Origin: Bacillota bacterium
GTDB lineage: Bacteria; Bacillota; Clostridia; Christensenellales; SZUA-584
Reading direction: 5' to 3'
Assembly: GCA_023410475.1 (NCBI GenBank)
Contig: JAEYPS010000006.1
Location: forward strand, 124,001-188,000
DNA length: 64,000 nt
The notes below the pieces were generated by a model that saw only the letters and a list, made by a program, of their open reading frames with translations, was not told where the DNA came from and searched no databases. Made by a program: the position numbers and the translations under genes. Shown one piece after another: positions 25,959 through 33,782 of this stretch (its first letter is position 1; each line of letters begins with the position of its first letter).

Positions 25959-25964
25959 ATTATA
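25959..25964 (-). promoter_or_regulatory. Likely -10 of the galU operon promoter
   Basis: TATAAT on the minus strand about 40 bases before galU; no clear -35 at 16-18 bases. It is divergent from the dinB promoter 100 bases away. Confidence 0.45.
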
Positions 25965-26063
25965 CTATACAGACAGCGTTTATTGTTTACATTTTTATGA
26001 ACATTAAACGGATGAAATTTGCCGTCATGTAATATTTGCCCGCTTGTCCGCATAACATATACG

Positions 26064-26093
26064 TTGACAGAACATGTGTTCGCGTCTTATAAT
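26064..26093 (+). promoter_or_regulatory. Consensus SigA promoter of the Y-family polymerase gene
   Basis: TTGACA (26064-26069) and TATAAT (26088-26093) are both perfect consensus with an 18-base spacer. Two LexA-type operators overlap or adjoin it, so the promoter should be strong but normally repressed. Confidence 0.85.
26070..26081 (+). promoter_or_regulatory. LexA operator 1 (SOS box)
   Basis: GAACATGTGTTC, matching the Gram-positive SOS box core GAAC-N4-GTTC, placed in the spacer between the -35 and -10 elements. Confidence 0.85.
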
Positions 26094-26101
26094 ATTTATA
26101 A

Positions 26102-26113
26102 GAACATATGTTC
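26102..26113 (+). promoter_or_regulatory. LexA operator 2 (SOS box)
   Basis: GAACATATGTTC, a perfect palindrome, 32 bases downstream of operator 1 (three helical turns) and covering the expected transcription start. It also contains an ATG (26108) that is probably not the start codon. Confidence 0.85.
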
Positions 26114-26125
26114 TATTTGGGAGTT

Positions 26126-27367
26126 ATGGACAGAGTAGTATTGCACTGCGATCTTAATAACTTTTATGTGTCGGCGTCTTGCCTCAAACGGCCCGAGCTT
26201 GCCGGTATGCCCGTTGCCGTATGCGGCGACGTTGCCAAGCGCCACGGCATCATACTTGCCAAAAGCCAGACTGCCAAGCGCATGGGCATAAAGACAGGCC
26301 AGGCGCTGTGGCAGGCTTTCGCGCTTTGCCCAAACCTCATTACTATCGCCCCCGACTATCCGCTTTATATGCAGATGTCCGACACTGTAAAGGGCATATA
26401 CGAGCGATATACCGGGCATATCGAGCCTTTCGGAATAGACGAATGCTGGCTCGACGTCACGCCGTTTTCGGGAGGCGCAAACTACGGCGAGCGCGTGGCT
26501 GACGAGATAAGAAAAACGGTCAGCAAGGAGACCGGTCTTACGATATCCGTGGGCGTTTCGTGGAACAAGGTGTTCGCCAAGCTCGGCAGCGACTACAAAA
26601 AACCCGACGCCGTAACGGTTATAAGCCGCGACAACTACCGTCAGCTCGTGTGGCCTCTTCCCGCCAGGGATCTTATGTATGTAGGCAGAGCCACGGGCGG
26701 AAGGCTGGTCCGCGCGGGCATAAACACCATAGGCGATATAGCGAACACCCCTATACCGCTGCTTAAGCTTTTGCTCGGAAAGAACGGAATCACGCTGCAC
26801 AGCTTTGCGGCGGGCCAGGACGATTCTCCCGTAAAGAGCGTAGAGTATCAGCTGGGCGTCAAGGGCATAGGAAACAGCATGACGACAAGGCACGACCTTA
26901 AGAGCGACGAGGAGGTCTGGGAGGCGTTTTTGATACTGTCCGAGATGGTGGCGAAGCGCGCGAGAAAGAAGATGCTTCAGGGCAAGGTAATCGCGATATG
27001 GCTTCGGGACAACGCTCTCGAATCCATAACAAGGCAGACAACGCTGCCGAGGGAAACGTATATCTCGGGTGAGATAGCGCGCCACGCGATGACGCTGTAT
27101 AAAAACAACTGGGACGCGAGCCTTCGCCCTATACGCTCGATAGGCGTCCGAATAGCGAATCTCTCCGTTATAGACAGATATGTGCAGCTCTCGTTCTTCG
27201 ACGTTGAGCGCGAGCGAGCACAGAGCCTCGAATTCGCAAAAGACGCTATAGTAAGCCGCTTCGGTCCCGACGCTGTCATAAGGGCTTCTCTGCTTAAGCC
27301 TCAGGTGTACGACCGCCACCCGAAGGAGATACACGACGTGCACCCGATGTCGTATTTCAGAACGTAA
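26126..27367 (+). CDS. dinB: Y-family DNA polymerase (DinB/UmuC-like, Pol IV), SOS-regulated
   Basis: A translesion DNA polymerase of 413 residues from ATG 26126 (MDRVVLHCDLNNFY). I prefer this start because the alternative at 26108 lies inside a LexA operator; a GGGAG site is close upstream. Catalytic acids are D9 and D105-E106 (GIDECWLDVT). Helix-hairpin-helix and little-finger domains follow (GRATGGRLVRAGINTIGDIA; RPIRSIGVRIANLS). QLSFFD, about 60 residues from the end, is a good beta-clamp binding motif. It is a single-gene plus-strand unit and has two SOS boxes. C-terminal half is closer to clostridial Pol IV variants than to E. coli DinB. Confidence 0.92.
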   Translation: MDRVVLHCDLNNFYVSASCLKRPELAGMPVAVCGDVAKRHGIILAKSQTAKRMGIKTGQALWQAFALCPNLITIAPDYPLYMQMSDTVKGIYERYTGHIEPFGIDECWLDVTPFSGGANYGERVADEIRKTVSKETGLTISVGVSWNKVFAKLGSDYKKPDAVTVISRDNYRQLVWPLPARDLMYVGRATGGRLVRAGINTIGDIANTPIPLLKLLLGKNGITLHSFAAGQDDSPVKSVEYQLGVKGIGNSMTTRHDLKSDEEVWEAFLILSEMVAKRARKKMLQGKVIAIWLRDNALESITRQTTLPRETYISGEIARHAMTLYKNNWDASLRPIRSIGVRIANLSVIDRYVQLSFFDVERERAQSLEFAKDAIVSRFGPDAVIRASLLKPQVYDRHPKEIHDVHPMSYFRT

Positions 27368-27388
27368 ATACGCAACTTATATCGCGTA

Positions 27389-27730
27389 TCAGCCGGGAGG
27401 CCACGCCATAGCGCGTCCGCCAAGCAGATGAAAGTGCAGATGGTGCACGGACTGCCCTCCGTCGCGTCCGGTGTTGACGACTATGCGAAAGCCGTTTTCA
27501 AGCTCAATCTCCGCGGCGAGCTTCTTCGCGACGCTCATTATATGCGAAAAGACGCTCATATCCTCCTCCGCCGTTTCCGCGACGGACGCTATGTGTTTTT
27601 TGGGGATTATGAGCACGTGCACCGGCGCTTTCTTGTCGATGTCATGGAACGCAAAAACGGTGTCGTCCTCATAGACCTTTCCGCAAGGTATTACTCCCGC
27701 GGCTATTTTGCAGAACAGGCAATCGTTCAT
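27389..27730 (-). CDS. hinT: HIT family nucleotide hydrolase (HinT-like)
   Basis: A 113-residue histidine-triad protein with CLFCKIAAGVIP at the N-terminus (C4 and C7 of the zinc site), the DIDKKAPVHVLIIPKKH segment and the triad H97-x-H99-x-H101 in VHHLHFHLLGG. HinT enzymes hydrolyse purine nucleoside phosphoramidates, including aminoacyl-AMP. It is convergent with dinB (21-base gap) and about 100 bases downstream of mtaB, an order common in clostridia. Confidence 0.94.
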   Translation of the reverse strand: MNDCLFCKIAAGVIPCGKVYEDDTVFAFHDIDKKAPVHVLIIPKKHIASVAETAEEDMSVFSHIMSVAKKLAAEIELENGFRIVVNTGRDGGQSVHHLHFHLLGGRAMAWPPG

Positions 27731-27772
27731 ACAATACCTCCTTATATTCAGGGCTGTTCGGAAATGCTTTTT

Positions 27773-27794
27773 GGAACGGCACGAGGGTCGTTCC
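27773..27794. other. Inverted repeat between mtaB and hinT
   Basis: GGAACG / CGTTCC with a ten-base loop, no T-run on the minus strand. Too weak to call a terminator; may mark a processing site. Confidence 0.3.
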
Positions 27795-27826
27795 TTGCAT
27801 TATGTTTTTTTACAACCCTTCGCTTA

Positions 27827-29089
27827 TTAAATTCCGTATATAACTTTATCTCGAACTTCCGTCAATGTAACGCTTTTAAGCTCGTTCTCTTCGGCCTTCG
27901 CTGCGACGCGCACATACCTCTCGGAATAACCCTCGAGGCAGCCCTTGAATGTTTGAGACTCCTGCTCAAACAGCACCTGCGCGCTTTGTCCTATCAGGCT
28001 CTCTATATACTTTTTCTCGAATATATCTCCCAGCGCTATAAGCTCGGCAGCCCTTTGCCTTGCCACATGTTTTGGCACCTTTGGCTGCATATCGTATGCT
28101 TTGGTTCCTTTTCTCGCCGAAAAGGGAAAAACGTGCACCCTTGAAAACTCTATGTTTTGCACAAAAGCTTTTGTCTCTTCGTGTTCTTCTTCCGTCTCGC
28201 CCGGAAAACCGGCTATTATATCGGTGGTTATCGCGGGGTTATCAAAGTGCTTGCGCAACAGTCTAACAAAATCAGAATACTCTTCGGGAGTATACTTGCG
28301 GTTCATGCGTTTCAAAACGCTCCCGGACCCGCTCTGCAAGGACAGATGAAAATGCGCACACAGGTGTTTTGCCGCCGCCGCCTGCTCTATGAACTCACCG
28401 CCCAGCACTCCCGGTTCTATGGAACCGAGCCTTATCCTCACACCCGTTTTGTCGAGCCCGCGTATAACATCCCCCAGCGTAAGGCCCTTATCGTAATACG
28501 AAGCTATGTGTATACCTGTGAGCACTATCTCTTTAACGCCGTTTTCAAAAAGCAACTCCGTTTCTTTTACTATATCCGCAAAGCTCCTCGAGCGCGAGCG
28601 TCCTCTCACATACGGTATTATGCAGTAGCTGCAAAAATTATCGCAGCCCTCCTGTATCTTCACTATGCCGCGCGTTCTGTCTCCCGACGCGCCTATGTCC
28701 ATTGCTTCGAAGCCGCAGCCCTCAAGGCCGTGCGTCGCGTCTATGCGCTCCTCGCCGGATATCAGGCGTTCAGCAACCGTTATTATATTAGAACGCTCGT
28801 CTGTGCCTATTACAGCGCTTACCCCCTCCATTTCAAGGAGTTCGTCAGCCTGCTTTTGCGCCATGCAACCGGCGACTATCACCTTTCCCGTCGCAGAGGC
28901 GCGCCGTATCATCGCTCTCGATTTCTTGTCAGCAACGGCTGTGACCGTGCAGGTGTTTATCACGTTTATATCTGCGGGCTCTCCGAATTTTACCTCTGAA
29001 TAGCCATTGCGTAAAAACAGCTGCCGCATAAACTCAGAGTCGTACGAGTTTACCTTGCAGCCAAGAGTGCACAGCGCGACCGTTTTCAA
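27827..29089 (-). CDS. mtaB: tRNA t6A37 methylthiotransferase MtaB
   Basis: A 420-residue radical SAM methylthiotransferase converting t6A to ms2t6A at position 37 of ANN-decoding tRNAs. N-terminal UPF0004 domain cysteines are C11, C47 and C75; the radical SAM cluster is C149, C153, C156 (EGCDNFCSYCIIPYVRGRSRSR). A TRAM-like domain closes the protein. Start is TTG 29089 behind GGAGCGAGC, overlapping prmA by four bases. In Bacillus rsmE lies between prmA and mtaB; here it is absent. Confidence 0.95.
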   Translation of the reverse strand: MKTVALCTLGCKVNSYDSEFMRQLFLRNGYSEVKFGEPADINVINTCTVTAVADKKSRAMIRRASATGKVIVAGCMAQKQADELLEMEGVSAVIGTDERSNIITVAERLISGEERIDATHGLEGCGFEAMDIGASGDRTRGIVKIQEGCDNFCSYCIIPYVRGRSRSRSFADIVKETELLFENGVKEIVLTGIHIASYYDKGLTLGDVIRGLDKTGVRIRLGSIEPGVLGGEFIEQAAAAKHLCAHFHLSLQSGSGSVLKRMNRKYTPEEYSDFVRLLRKHFDNPAITTDIIAGFPGETEEEHEETKAFVQNIEFSRVHVFPFSARKGTKAYDMQPKVPKHVARQRAAELIALGDIFEKKYIESLIGQSAQVLFEQESQTFKGCLEGYSERYVRVAAKAEENELKSVTLTEVRDKVIYGI

Positions 29090-30021
29090 GCTCGCTCCTT
29101 TATGCGGGGATCTATGCGCACCGCCGCCGCTCTCCAGTCTCCCATTGCCATAGTTTCTATAACATCAAGCCCGTTTTCTTTGAGCGATTCGAGTACGTCC
29201 GTGAGCCTGTCCGCGATTATTCCGGAAATTACGTAGACCGCTCCGTGGTTCATATACGTTTTAACGTCTCTGTTGAGCCTTATTATGATGTCCGCGATGA
29301 TATTTGCGGCTATGAGGTCATATTGTACACTGTCGGCGTTCGCGACAAGGTCGGACTGTCGGGCCTCAAACTCCCCTGCGCCGTTCGCCCTCGCGTTATC
29401 GAGCGCCACGTTAACGCTGACGCTGTCGTAATCGAGCGCGAGCACGCTGCCTGCGCCCAGCTTAGCGGCTGCTATTCCGAGTATTCCCGAGCCGCACCCC
29501 ACGTCGAGAACACGATCGCCCTTATTGATATGCTTTTGAATAAGCTCGAGACACATCTTCGTGGTCTCGTGAACGCCCGAGCCGAACGCCATGCCGGGGT
29601 CTATCTCTATAACGACTTCTCCGCGCTTCGCGCTGTAGTCTTCCCACGACGGTTTGACTATAATATTACCCGCGGCTTTAAACGTTGTGAAGTGTTTTTT
29701 GAAGTTCTCGTTCCAGTCGGTATCGGGTATCCTTGCGACGCTTACCTTCAGCGTTCCCGCGTCTGTTTCGGATGTTTTCCTTATTATATCGAGGCTGTCC
29801 TTGATAGATTGAAGAGCCTTATCAAACCCATGCTCACCGTAGTACGCGGATACAGACACGCTTTGAAGCGATGGCAGTAATGCGCAGTGCTCGTCGTGTT
29901 TCTGCAAGGCGACGCTGCCGCCCTCAATCTCCACGCCGCCCGCGCCCGTGTCTATAAGCGCGGACGACACTATATCCGCGGCGTCTTCAGTTGTCTCTAT
30001 AGAAACCTTGTTCCAGAACAT
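29086..30021 (-). CDS. prmA: Ribosomal protein L11 methyltransferase
   Basis: A 311-residue SAM-dependent methyltransferase for L11. The SAM motif VLDVGCGSGILGIAAAKLGA, the FGSGVHETT substrate loop and a C-terminal ANIIADIIIRL strand are typical. An N-terminal L11-recognition domain occupies about residues 1-100. It begins directly after the dnaJ stop (no gap), continuing the heat-shock operon as in Bacillus. Confidence 0.95.
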   Translation of the reverse strand: MFWNKVSIETTEDAADIVSSALIDTGAGGVEIEGGSVALQKHDEHCALLPSLQSVSVSAYYGEHGFDKALQSIKDSLDIIRKTSETDAGTLKVSVARIPDTDWNENFKKHFTTFKAAGNIIVKPSWEDYSAKRGEVVIEIDPGMAFGSGVHETTKMCLELIQKHINKGDRVLDVGCGSGILGIAAAKLGAGSVLALDYDSVSVNVALDNARANGAGEFEARQSDLVANADSVQYDLIAANIIADIIIRLNRDVKTYMNHGAVYVISGIIADRLTDVLESLKENGLDVIETMAMGDWRAAAVRIDPRIKERA

Positions 30022-31125
30022 TTAACTGCCCATTACCCTCTCGAAAAAGCTCTTCTTCTCTTTTGTGGACTTTTCAAACTCCCTCAGCATTGTCTTTTGT
30101 TTCTCGGTCAGCTTTTTGGGAACCTCAACGTTTACCTGCACATATAGGCTGCCCTTCTTTGTCGAATGCAGATATTGTATGCCCTTATCTTTAAGCCTGA
30201 ACACCGTTCCCGTCTGGGTGCCTTCGCTAATTTTATACTTTGCCTTGCCTTCGAGCGTGGGCACGACAAGCTCGGCGCCAAGCGCCGCCTGAGCGAACGA
30301 AACCGGCATCTCAAGATAAAGGTCATACCCGTCGCGCTTAAAAAACTTGTGAGGCTCAACGTAGATATATATCTGAAGATCGCCCGTAGGGCCTCCTCGC
30401 TGCCCGGCGCCGCCTTCGCCCCTCAGTGTTATTATCTGAGCGTTGTCTATTCCGGCGGGTATATTGACCTTCATTTTCTTTGGTTTTCTTAATATGCCTC
30501 TGCCTGAGCACTCCTGGCAGGGATCCTTTATTATAGTACCCTTGCCTCCGCAATCGGGACAGTCTATTATGTTTACAAAGTTGCCGAAAGCCGTGCTCCT
30601 CTGCTGCCTTAGCTGTCCGGTGCCTCCGCATGTCCCGCAGCGTTTTGGCTCGGTGCCCTCTTTCGCGCCTGTACCGCCGCATGCTTCACATGTAACGTCT
30701 TTATTTAACTGTACCTCTCTTGACGTTCCAAAAGCTGCCTCTTCAAACGTTATGCGCATCTCCATCCTAAGGTCCGCGCCGCGCACAGGGCCGTTCCTTT
30801 GCCTCGCCGACCTTCCGCCGCCAAAGAACGAGTCGAATATATCACCGAAGCCGCCCATAAAATCTTCGAAGCCGCCAAAACCCATTCCCCCCGCGCCGTC
30901 GAACGCCGAGTGACCGAAGCTGTCGTACTGCCTTCTTTTGCCGTCGTCACTTAATACGGCGTACGCTTCGCTGGCCTCCTTAAACTTTTCTGCCGAACCC
31001 TCTTTATCTTCGTTTACATCGGGATGATATTGTTTCGCGAGCTTCCGGTACGCTTTTTTAATGTCCTCTGTTGAGGCGTCTTTTTTTACGCCCAGAACCT
31101 CGTAGTAGTCTCTCTTCTCCGCCAA
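30022..31125 (-). CDS. dnaJ: Chaperone DnaJ (Hsp40)
   Basis: A 367-residue type I J-protein. J domain about 1-70 with the HPD triad (YHPDVNED), a Gly/Phe-rich linker (GGMGFGGFEDFMGGFGDIF), and a zinc domain with four CxxCxGxG repeats (CEACGGTG, CGTCGGTG, CPDCGGKG, CQECSGRG). The start is TTG 31125 with AGGCGGTG eight bases upstream. It follows dnaK by about 140 bases that hold two strong hairpins. Confidence 0.97.
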   Translation of the reverse strand: MAEKRDYYEVLGVKKDASTEDIKKAYRKLAKQYHPDVNEDKEGSAEKFKEASEAYAVLSDDGKRRQYDSFGHSAFDGAGGMGFGGFEDFMGGFGDIFDSFFGGGRSARQRNGPVRGADLRMEMRITFEEAAFGTSREVQLNKDVTCEACGGTGAKEGTEPKRCGTCGGTGQLRQQRSTAFGNFVNIIDCPDCGGKGTIIKDPCQECSGRGILRKPKKMKVNIPAGIDNAQIITLRGEGGAGQRGGPTGDLQIYIYVEPHKFFKRDGYDLYLEMPVSFAQAALGAELVVPTLEGKAKYKISEGTQTGTVFRLKDKGIQYLHSTKKGSLYVQVNVEVPKKLTEKQKTMLREFEKSTKEKKSFFERVMGS

Positions 31126-31162
31126 AATACCAGCACCGCCTAAAAAATATTTTTACGCTCTA

Positions 31163-31193
31163 AAAGCCAAAGCGACTTTTCCGCTTTGGCTTT
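31163..31193 (-). terminator. Strong hairpin between dnaK and dnaJ (proximal to dnaJ)
   Basis: A perfect 12-base-pair stem AAAGCCAAAGCG / CGCTTTGGCTTT with a seven-base loop, ending in TTTT on the minus strand. It looks like a partial terminator or a transcript-processing and stabilising structure that could lower dnaJ expression relative to dnaK. Confidence 0.6.
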
Positions 31194-31208
31194 CGGGTTA
31201 ATAGAGTG

Positions 31209-31234
31209 CCCCGAAAAGGAATTGCCTTTCGGGG
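31209..31234. terminator. Hairpin between dnaK and dnaJ (proximal to dnaK)
   Basis: CCCCGAAAAGG / CCTTTCGGGG, ten paired bases with one bulge and a short loop. A T-run (TTTTATT) follows on the plus strand, not on the minus strand, so on the dnaK transcript it is more likely a stabilising 3' structure than a full terminator. Confidence 0.5.
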
Positions 31235-31266
31235 TTTTATTAACACGCTATGTAAGCTATATTATT

Positions 31267-33117
31267 TTATTCTTGTTTCTTATCATCGTCAACAACTTCG
31301 TACTCCGCGTCGACGACGTCGTCGTTTTTCTGCTGCTCAGCTCCGCCAGTCTGGCCGCCCGCACCGGTGGCGTTGGCCTCGGCATTTGCCTGCTGGTATA
31401 CCTTTCCAAACACATCGTACGACACCTGCGAGAGCTTTTCGGCGGCCGCTTTTATAGCAGCGCTGTCCGTGCCCGCAAGAGCGCTCCTTACGCTAGAAAC
31501 CTCAGCCTCTATCTTGCCCTTGTCCTCGCTGCTTACCTTTTCACCGAGGTCTTTTAATGTCTTCTCGGTTTGGAATACGAGCGCGTCGGCGTTATTCCTT
31601 ATCTCGACGTTCTCCTTTTCCTTTTTGTCCTCTTCGGCAAACCTCTCGGCGTCTTTTACGGCTTTATCGATATCGTCCTTCGACATGTTCGTCGAGGCGG
31701 TTATAGTTACCTTCTGCTCGTTGCCCGTGCCTAAGTCTTTAGCCGATACGTGCACGATGCCGTTAGCGTCGATATCAAACGTGACCTCTATCTGAGGCAC
31801 GCCTCTGGGAGCGGGCGGTATACCGGTAAGGTTGAACCTTCCCAGTGTCTTGTTGTGCGCAGCCATTTCGCGCTCGCCCTGCAGCACGTGTATCTCGACG
31901 CTCGTCTGGCCGTCAGCCGCGGTTGAGAACACCTGGCTCTTCTTCGTGGGAATAGTGGTGTTCCTTTCGATAAGCTTCGTGGAAACGCCGCCCAGCGTCT
32001 CAATACCGAGCGAGAGCGGTGTAACGTCGAGCAGAACGATGTCGTTTACTTCTCCGCCTATGACGCCCGCCTGTATGGCGGCGCCTATCGCTACGCACTC
32101 GTCCGGGTTGATTCCCTTATACGGGTCTTTTCCGGTAAGCGACTTTACTTTGTCCTGAACGGCCGGTATCCTTGTGGAACCGCCGACAAGTATTATCTTG
32201 CTGAGATCAGCGGCCTTTACTCCCGCGTCCGCCATGGCCTTTTTCGTGGGCTCTACCGTCATTTCCACGAGGTCAGCCGTAAGCTCGTCAAACTTCGCCC
32301 TCGTCAGCGTCATATCGAGGTGCTTTGGTCCCGAAGCGTCGGCGGTGATGAACGGCAGGTTTATGTTCGCCTGAAGCACTCCCGAAAGCTCTACCTTCGC
32401 TTTTTCCGCGGCTTCCTTTATGCGCTGCATCGCCATCTTATCTTTTGAAAGATCTATTCCGCTCGACTTCTTGAACTCCGCGACAATATGGTGCATTACC
32501 TTCTCGTCGAAGTCGTCTCCGCCAAGGCGCGTGTTGCCGTTCGTTGCGAGCACCTCAAATACGCCGTCGCCGATCTCGAGTATTGAAACGTCGAACGTTC
32601 CGCCGCCGAGGTCGTATACGAGTATTTTCTGGTCGACTTCCTTGTTAAGCCCGTACGCGAGCGAAGCCGCCGTTGGCTCGTTTATTATCCTTTGAACGTT
32701 AAGGCCTGCTATTTTGCCCGCGTCTTTTGTGGCCTGCCTCTGGCTGTCCGAAAAATATGCGGGGACTGTTATAACAGCGTCCGTTACCGTTTCTCCGAGA
32801 TAGCTTTCGGCGTCGGCTTTTAGCTTTTGCAGTATCATAGCCGATATCTCCTGCGGAGTATATGTTTTGCCTTCTATGTTTACCTTCCTGTCCGTGCCCA
32901 TATCCCTTTTAATTGAGCTTATGGTCTTGTCAGGATTCGTTATCGCCTGGTTTTTAGCTACTTTGCCTACCAGCCTCTCGCCTGTGTTTGAAAACGCCAC
33001 GACGGAAGGAGTCGTCCTGCTGCCTTCGGCGTTCGGTATAACTGTCGGCTCGCCGCCTTCCATGACGGCAACGCACGAGTTTGTAGTTCCGAGGTCTATT
33101 CCGATTATTTTACCCAT
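31267..33117 (-). CDS. dnaK: Chaperone DnaK (Hsp70)
   Basis: A 616-residue Hsp70. ATPase signatures IGIDLGTTNSCVAVMEGGEP, IFDVSILEIGDG-type loop (GGGTFDVSILEIGDG) and ILVGGSTRIPAVQ are present; the substrate domain and a helical lid follow, ending in an acidic EYEVVDDDKKQE tail. AGGAGG lies nine bases before ATG 33117. It works with DnaJ and GrpE encoded on either side and is under HrcA/CIRCE control from the operon promoter. Confidence 0.98.
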   Translation of the reverse strand: MGKIIGIDLGTTNSCVAVMEGGEPTVIPNAEGSRTTPSVVAFSNTGERLVGKVAKNQAITNPDKTISSIKRDMGTDRKVNIEGKTYTPQEISAMILQKLKADAESYLGETVTDAVITVPAYFSDSQRQATKDAGKIAGLNVQRIINEPTAASLAYGLNKEVDQKILVYDLGGGTFDVSILEIGDGVFEVLATNGNTRLGGDDFDEKVMHHIVAEFKKSSGIDLSKDKMAMQRIKEAAEKAKVELSGVLQANINLPFITADASGPKHLDMTLTRAKFDELTADLVEMTVEPTKKAMADAGVKAADLSKIILVGGSTRIPAVQDKVKSLTGKDPYKGINPDECVAIGAAIQAGVIGGEVNDIVLLDVTPLSLGIETLGGVSTKLIERNTTIPTKKSQVFSTAADGQTSVEIHVLQGEREMAAHNKTLGRFNLTGIPPAPRGVPQIEVTFDIDANGIVHVSAKDLGTGNEQKVTITASTNMSKDDIDKAVKDAERFAEEDKKEKENVEIRNNADALVFQTEKTLKDLGEKVSSEDKGKIEAEVSSVRSALAGTDSAAIKAAAEKLSQVSYDVFGKVYQQANAEANATGAGGQTGGAEQQKNDDVVDAEYEVVDDDKKQE

Positions 33118-33144
33118 GTTTGTTATCCTCCTATATAAAATATA

Positions 33145-33765
33145 TTATTTGTTTACTATAACCATGCTGTGTCTTATGATCCTGTCGTCCATCATATAGC
33201 CTTTTTGCGCCACCGCGGCGACAGTGCCCGGCGTTTGGTCTTCAGCAGTCTCAATCTGCTGTATCGCCTGATGCACGTTTGGGTCGAATTCGCAGCCGAG
33301 CGCCGGAATCTCCTTTACGCCTATACACGCAAGTATATCCGACAGCTGCTTATATACCATTAAAACTCCCTTTTCAACAGAGTTATCGCTGTTCTCGTCA
33401 ACATGCTCAAGCGCTCTCTCAAGATTATCGACCACAGGCAGAATTTTTTCTATCACGTCGCACGAGCCCGCTTTCATAGCCTGAGACGTCAGTGCCTGAT
33501 TGCGTTTCTTGTAGTTGTTATAGTCGCTGAACGTACGCTGATAGCTGTCCCTGAACGAATCCCTCTCCTCTATCGCCTGCGCGAGCGCCTTTTCAAGCCT
33601 CGCCGTTTCTTTGCTGCCGCTGCCTTTTCCTTTGCCGGTTTCTTTAACGCTAGCCTCATTGCCGTACGTATCGTCCGCCTCTGCCCTTATTTCCTCCTGA
33701 TCGACGGCATTTTCTTTATCGTACTCCGATTGAGGATGCTGACCCGCGTTTCTGTTTCCATTCAT
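33145..33765 (-). CDS. grpE: Nucleotide exchange factor GrpE
   Basis: A 206-residue protein from ATG 33765, with the GGCGGTG site upstream (an in-frame GTG inside that site is less likely). The N-terminus is acidic and disordered (EENAVDQEEIRAEADDTY). A long coiled coil (about 60-120) leads to the beta domain with PVVDNLERALEH and the closing GYMMDDRIIRHSMVIVNK, both signatures of GrpE. It releases ADP from DnaK. Confidence 0.95.
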   Translation of the reverse strand: MNGNRNAGQHPQSEYDKENAVDQEEIRAEADDTYGNEASVKETGKGKGSGSKETARLEKALAQAIEERDSFRDSYQRTFSDYNNYKKRNQALTSQAMKAGSCDVIEKILPVVDNLERALEHVDENSDNSVEKGVLMVYKQLSDILACIGVKEIPALGCEFDPNVHQAIQQIETAEDQTPGTVAAVAQKGYMMDDRIIRHSMVIVNK

Positions 33766-33782
33766 GTCAATCACCGCCTTTT

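Noticed and set aside
26108..26110. ATG at 26108 as the start of dinB
   Set aside because: It lies inside a LexA operator at the expected transcription start and has no ribosome site; ATG 26126 gives the family-typical N-terminus.
26096..27343. 415-codon minus-strand open frame opposite dinB
   Set aside because: Shadow of the polymerase gene; the translation is rich in Arg, His and Tyr with no domain signature, and the plus-strand gene has a perfect promoter and SOS boxes.
28157..28999. 280-codon plus-strand open frame opposite mtaB
   Set aside because: Antisense to the radical SAM gene; no promoter, ribosome site or family features.
31209..31234. Hairpin read as a terminator of a plus-strand gene because a T-run follows on that strand
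   Set aside because: There is no plus-strand gene upstream; the structure belongs to the dnaK-dnaJ intergenic region.
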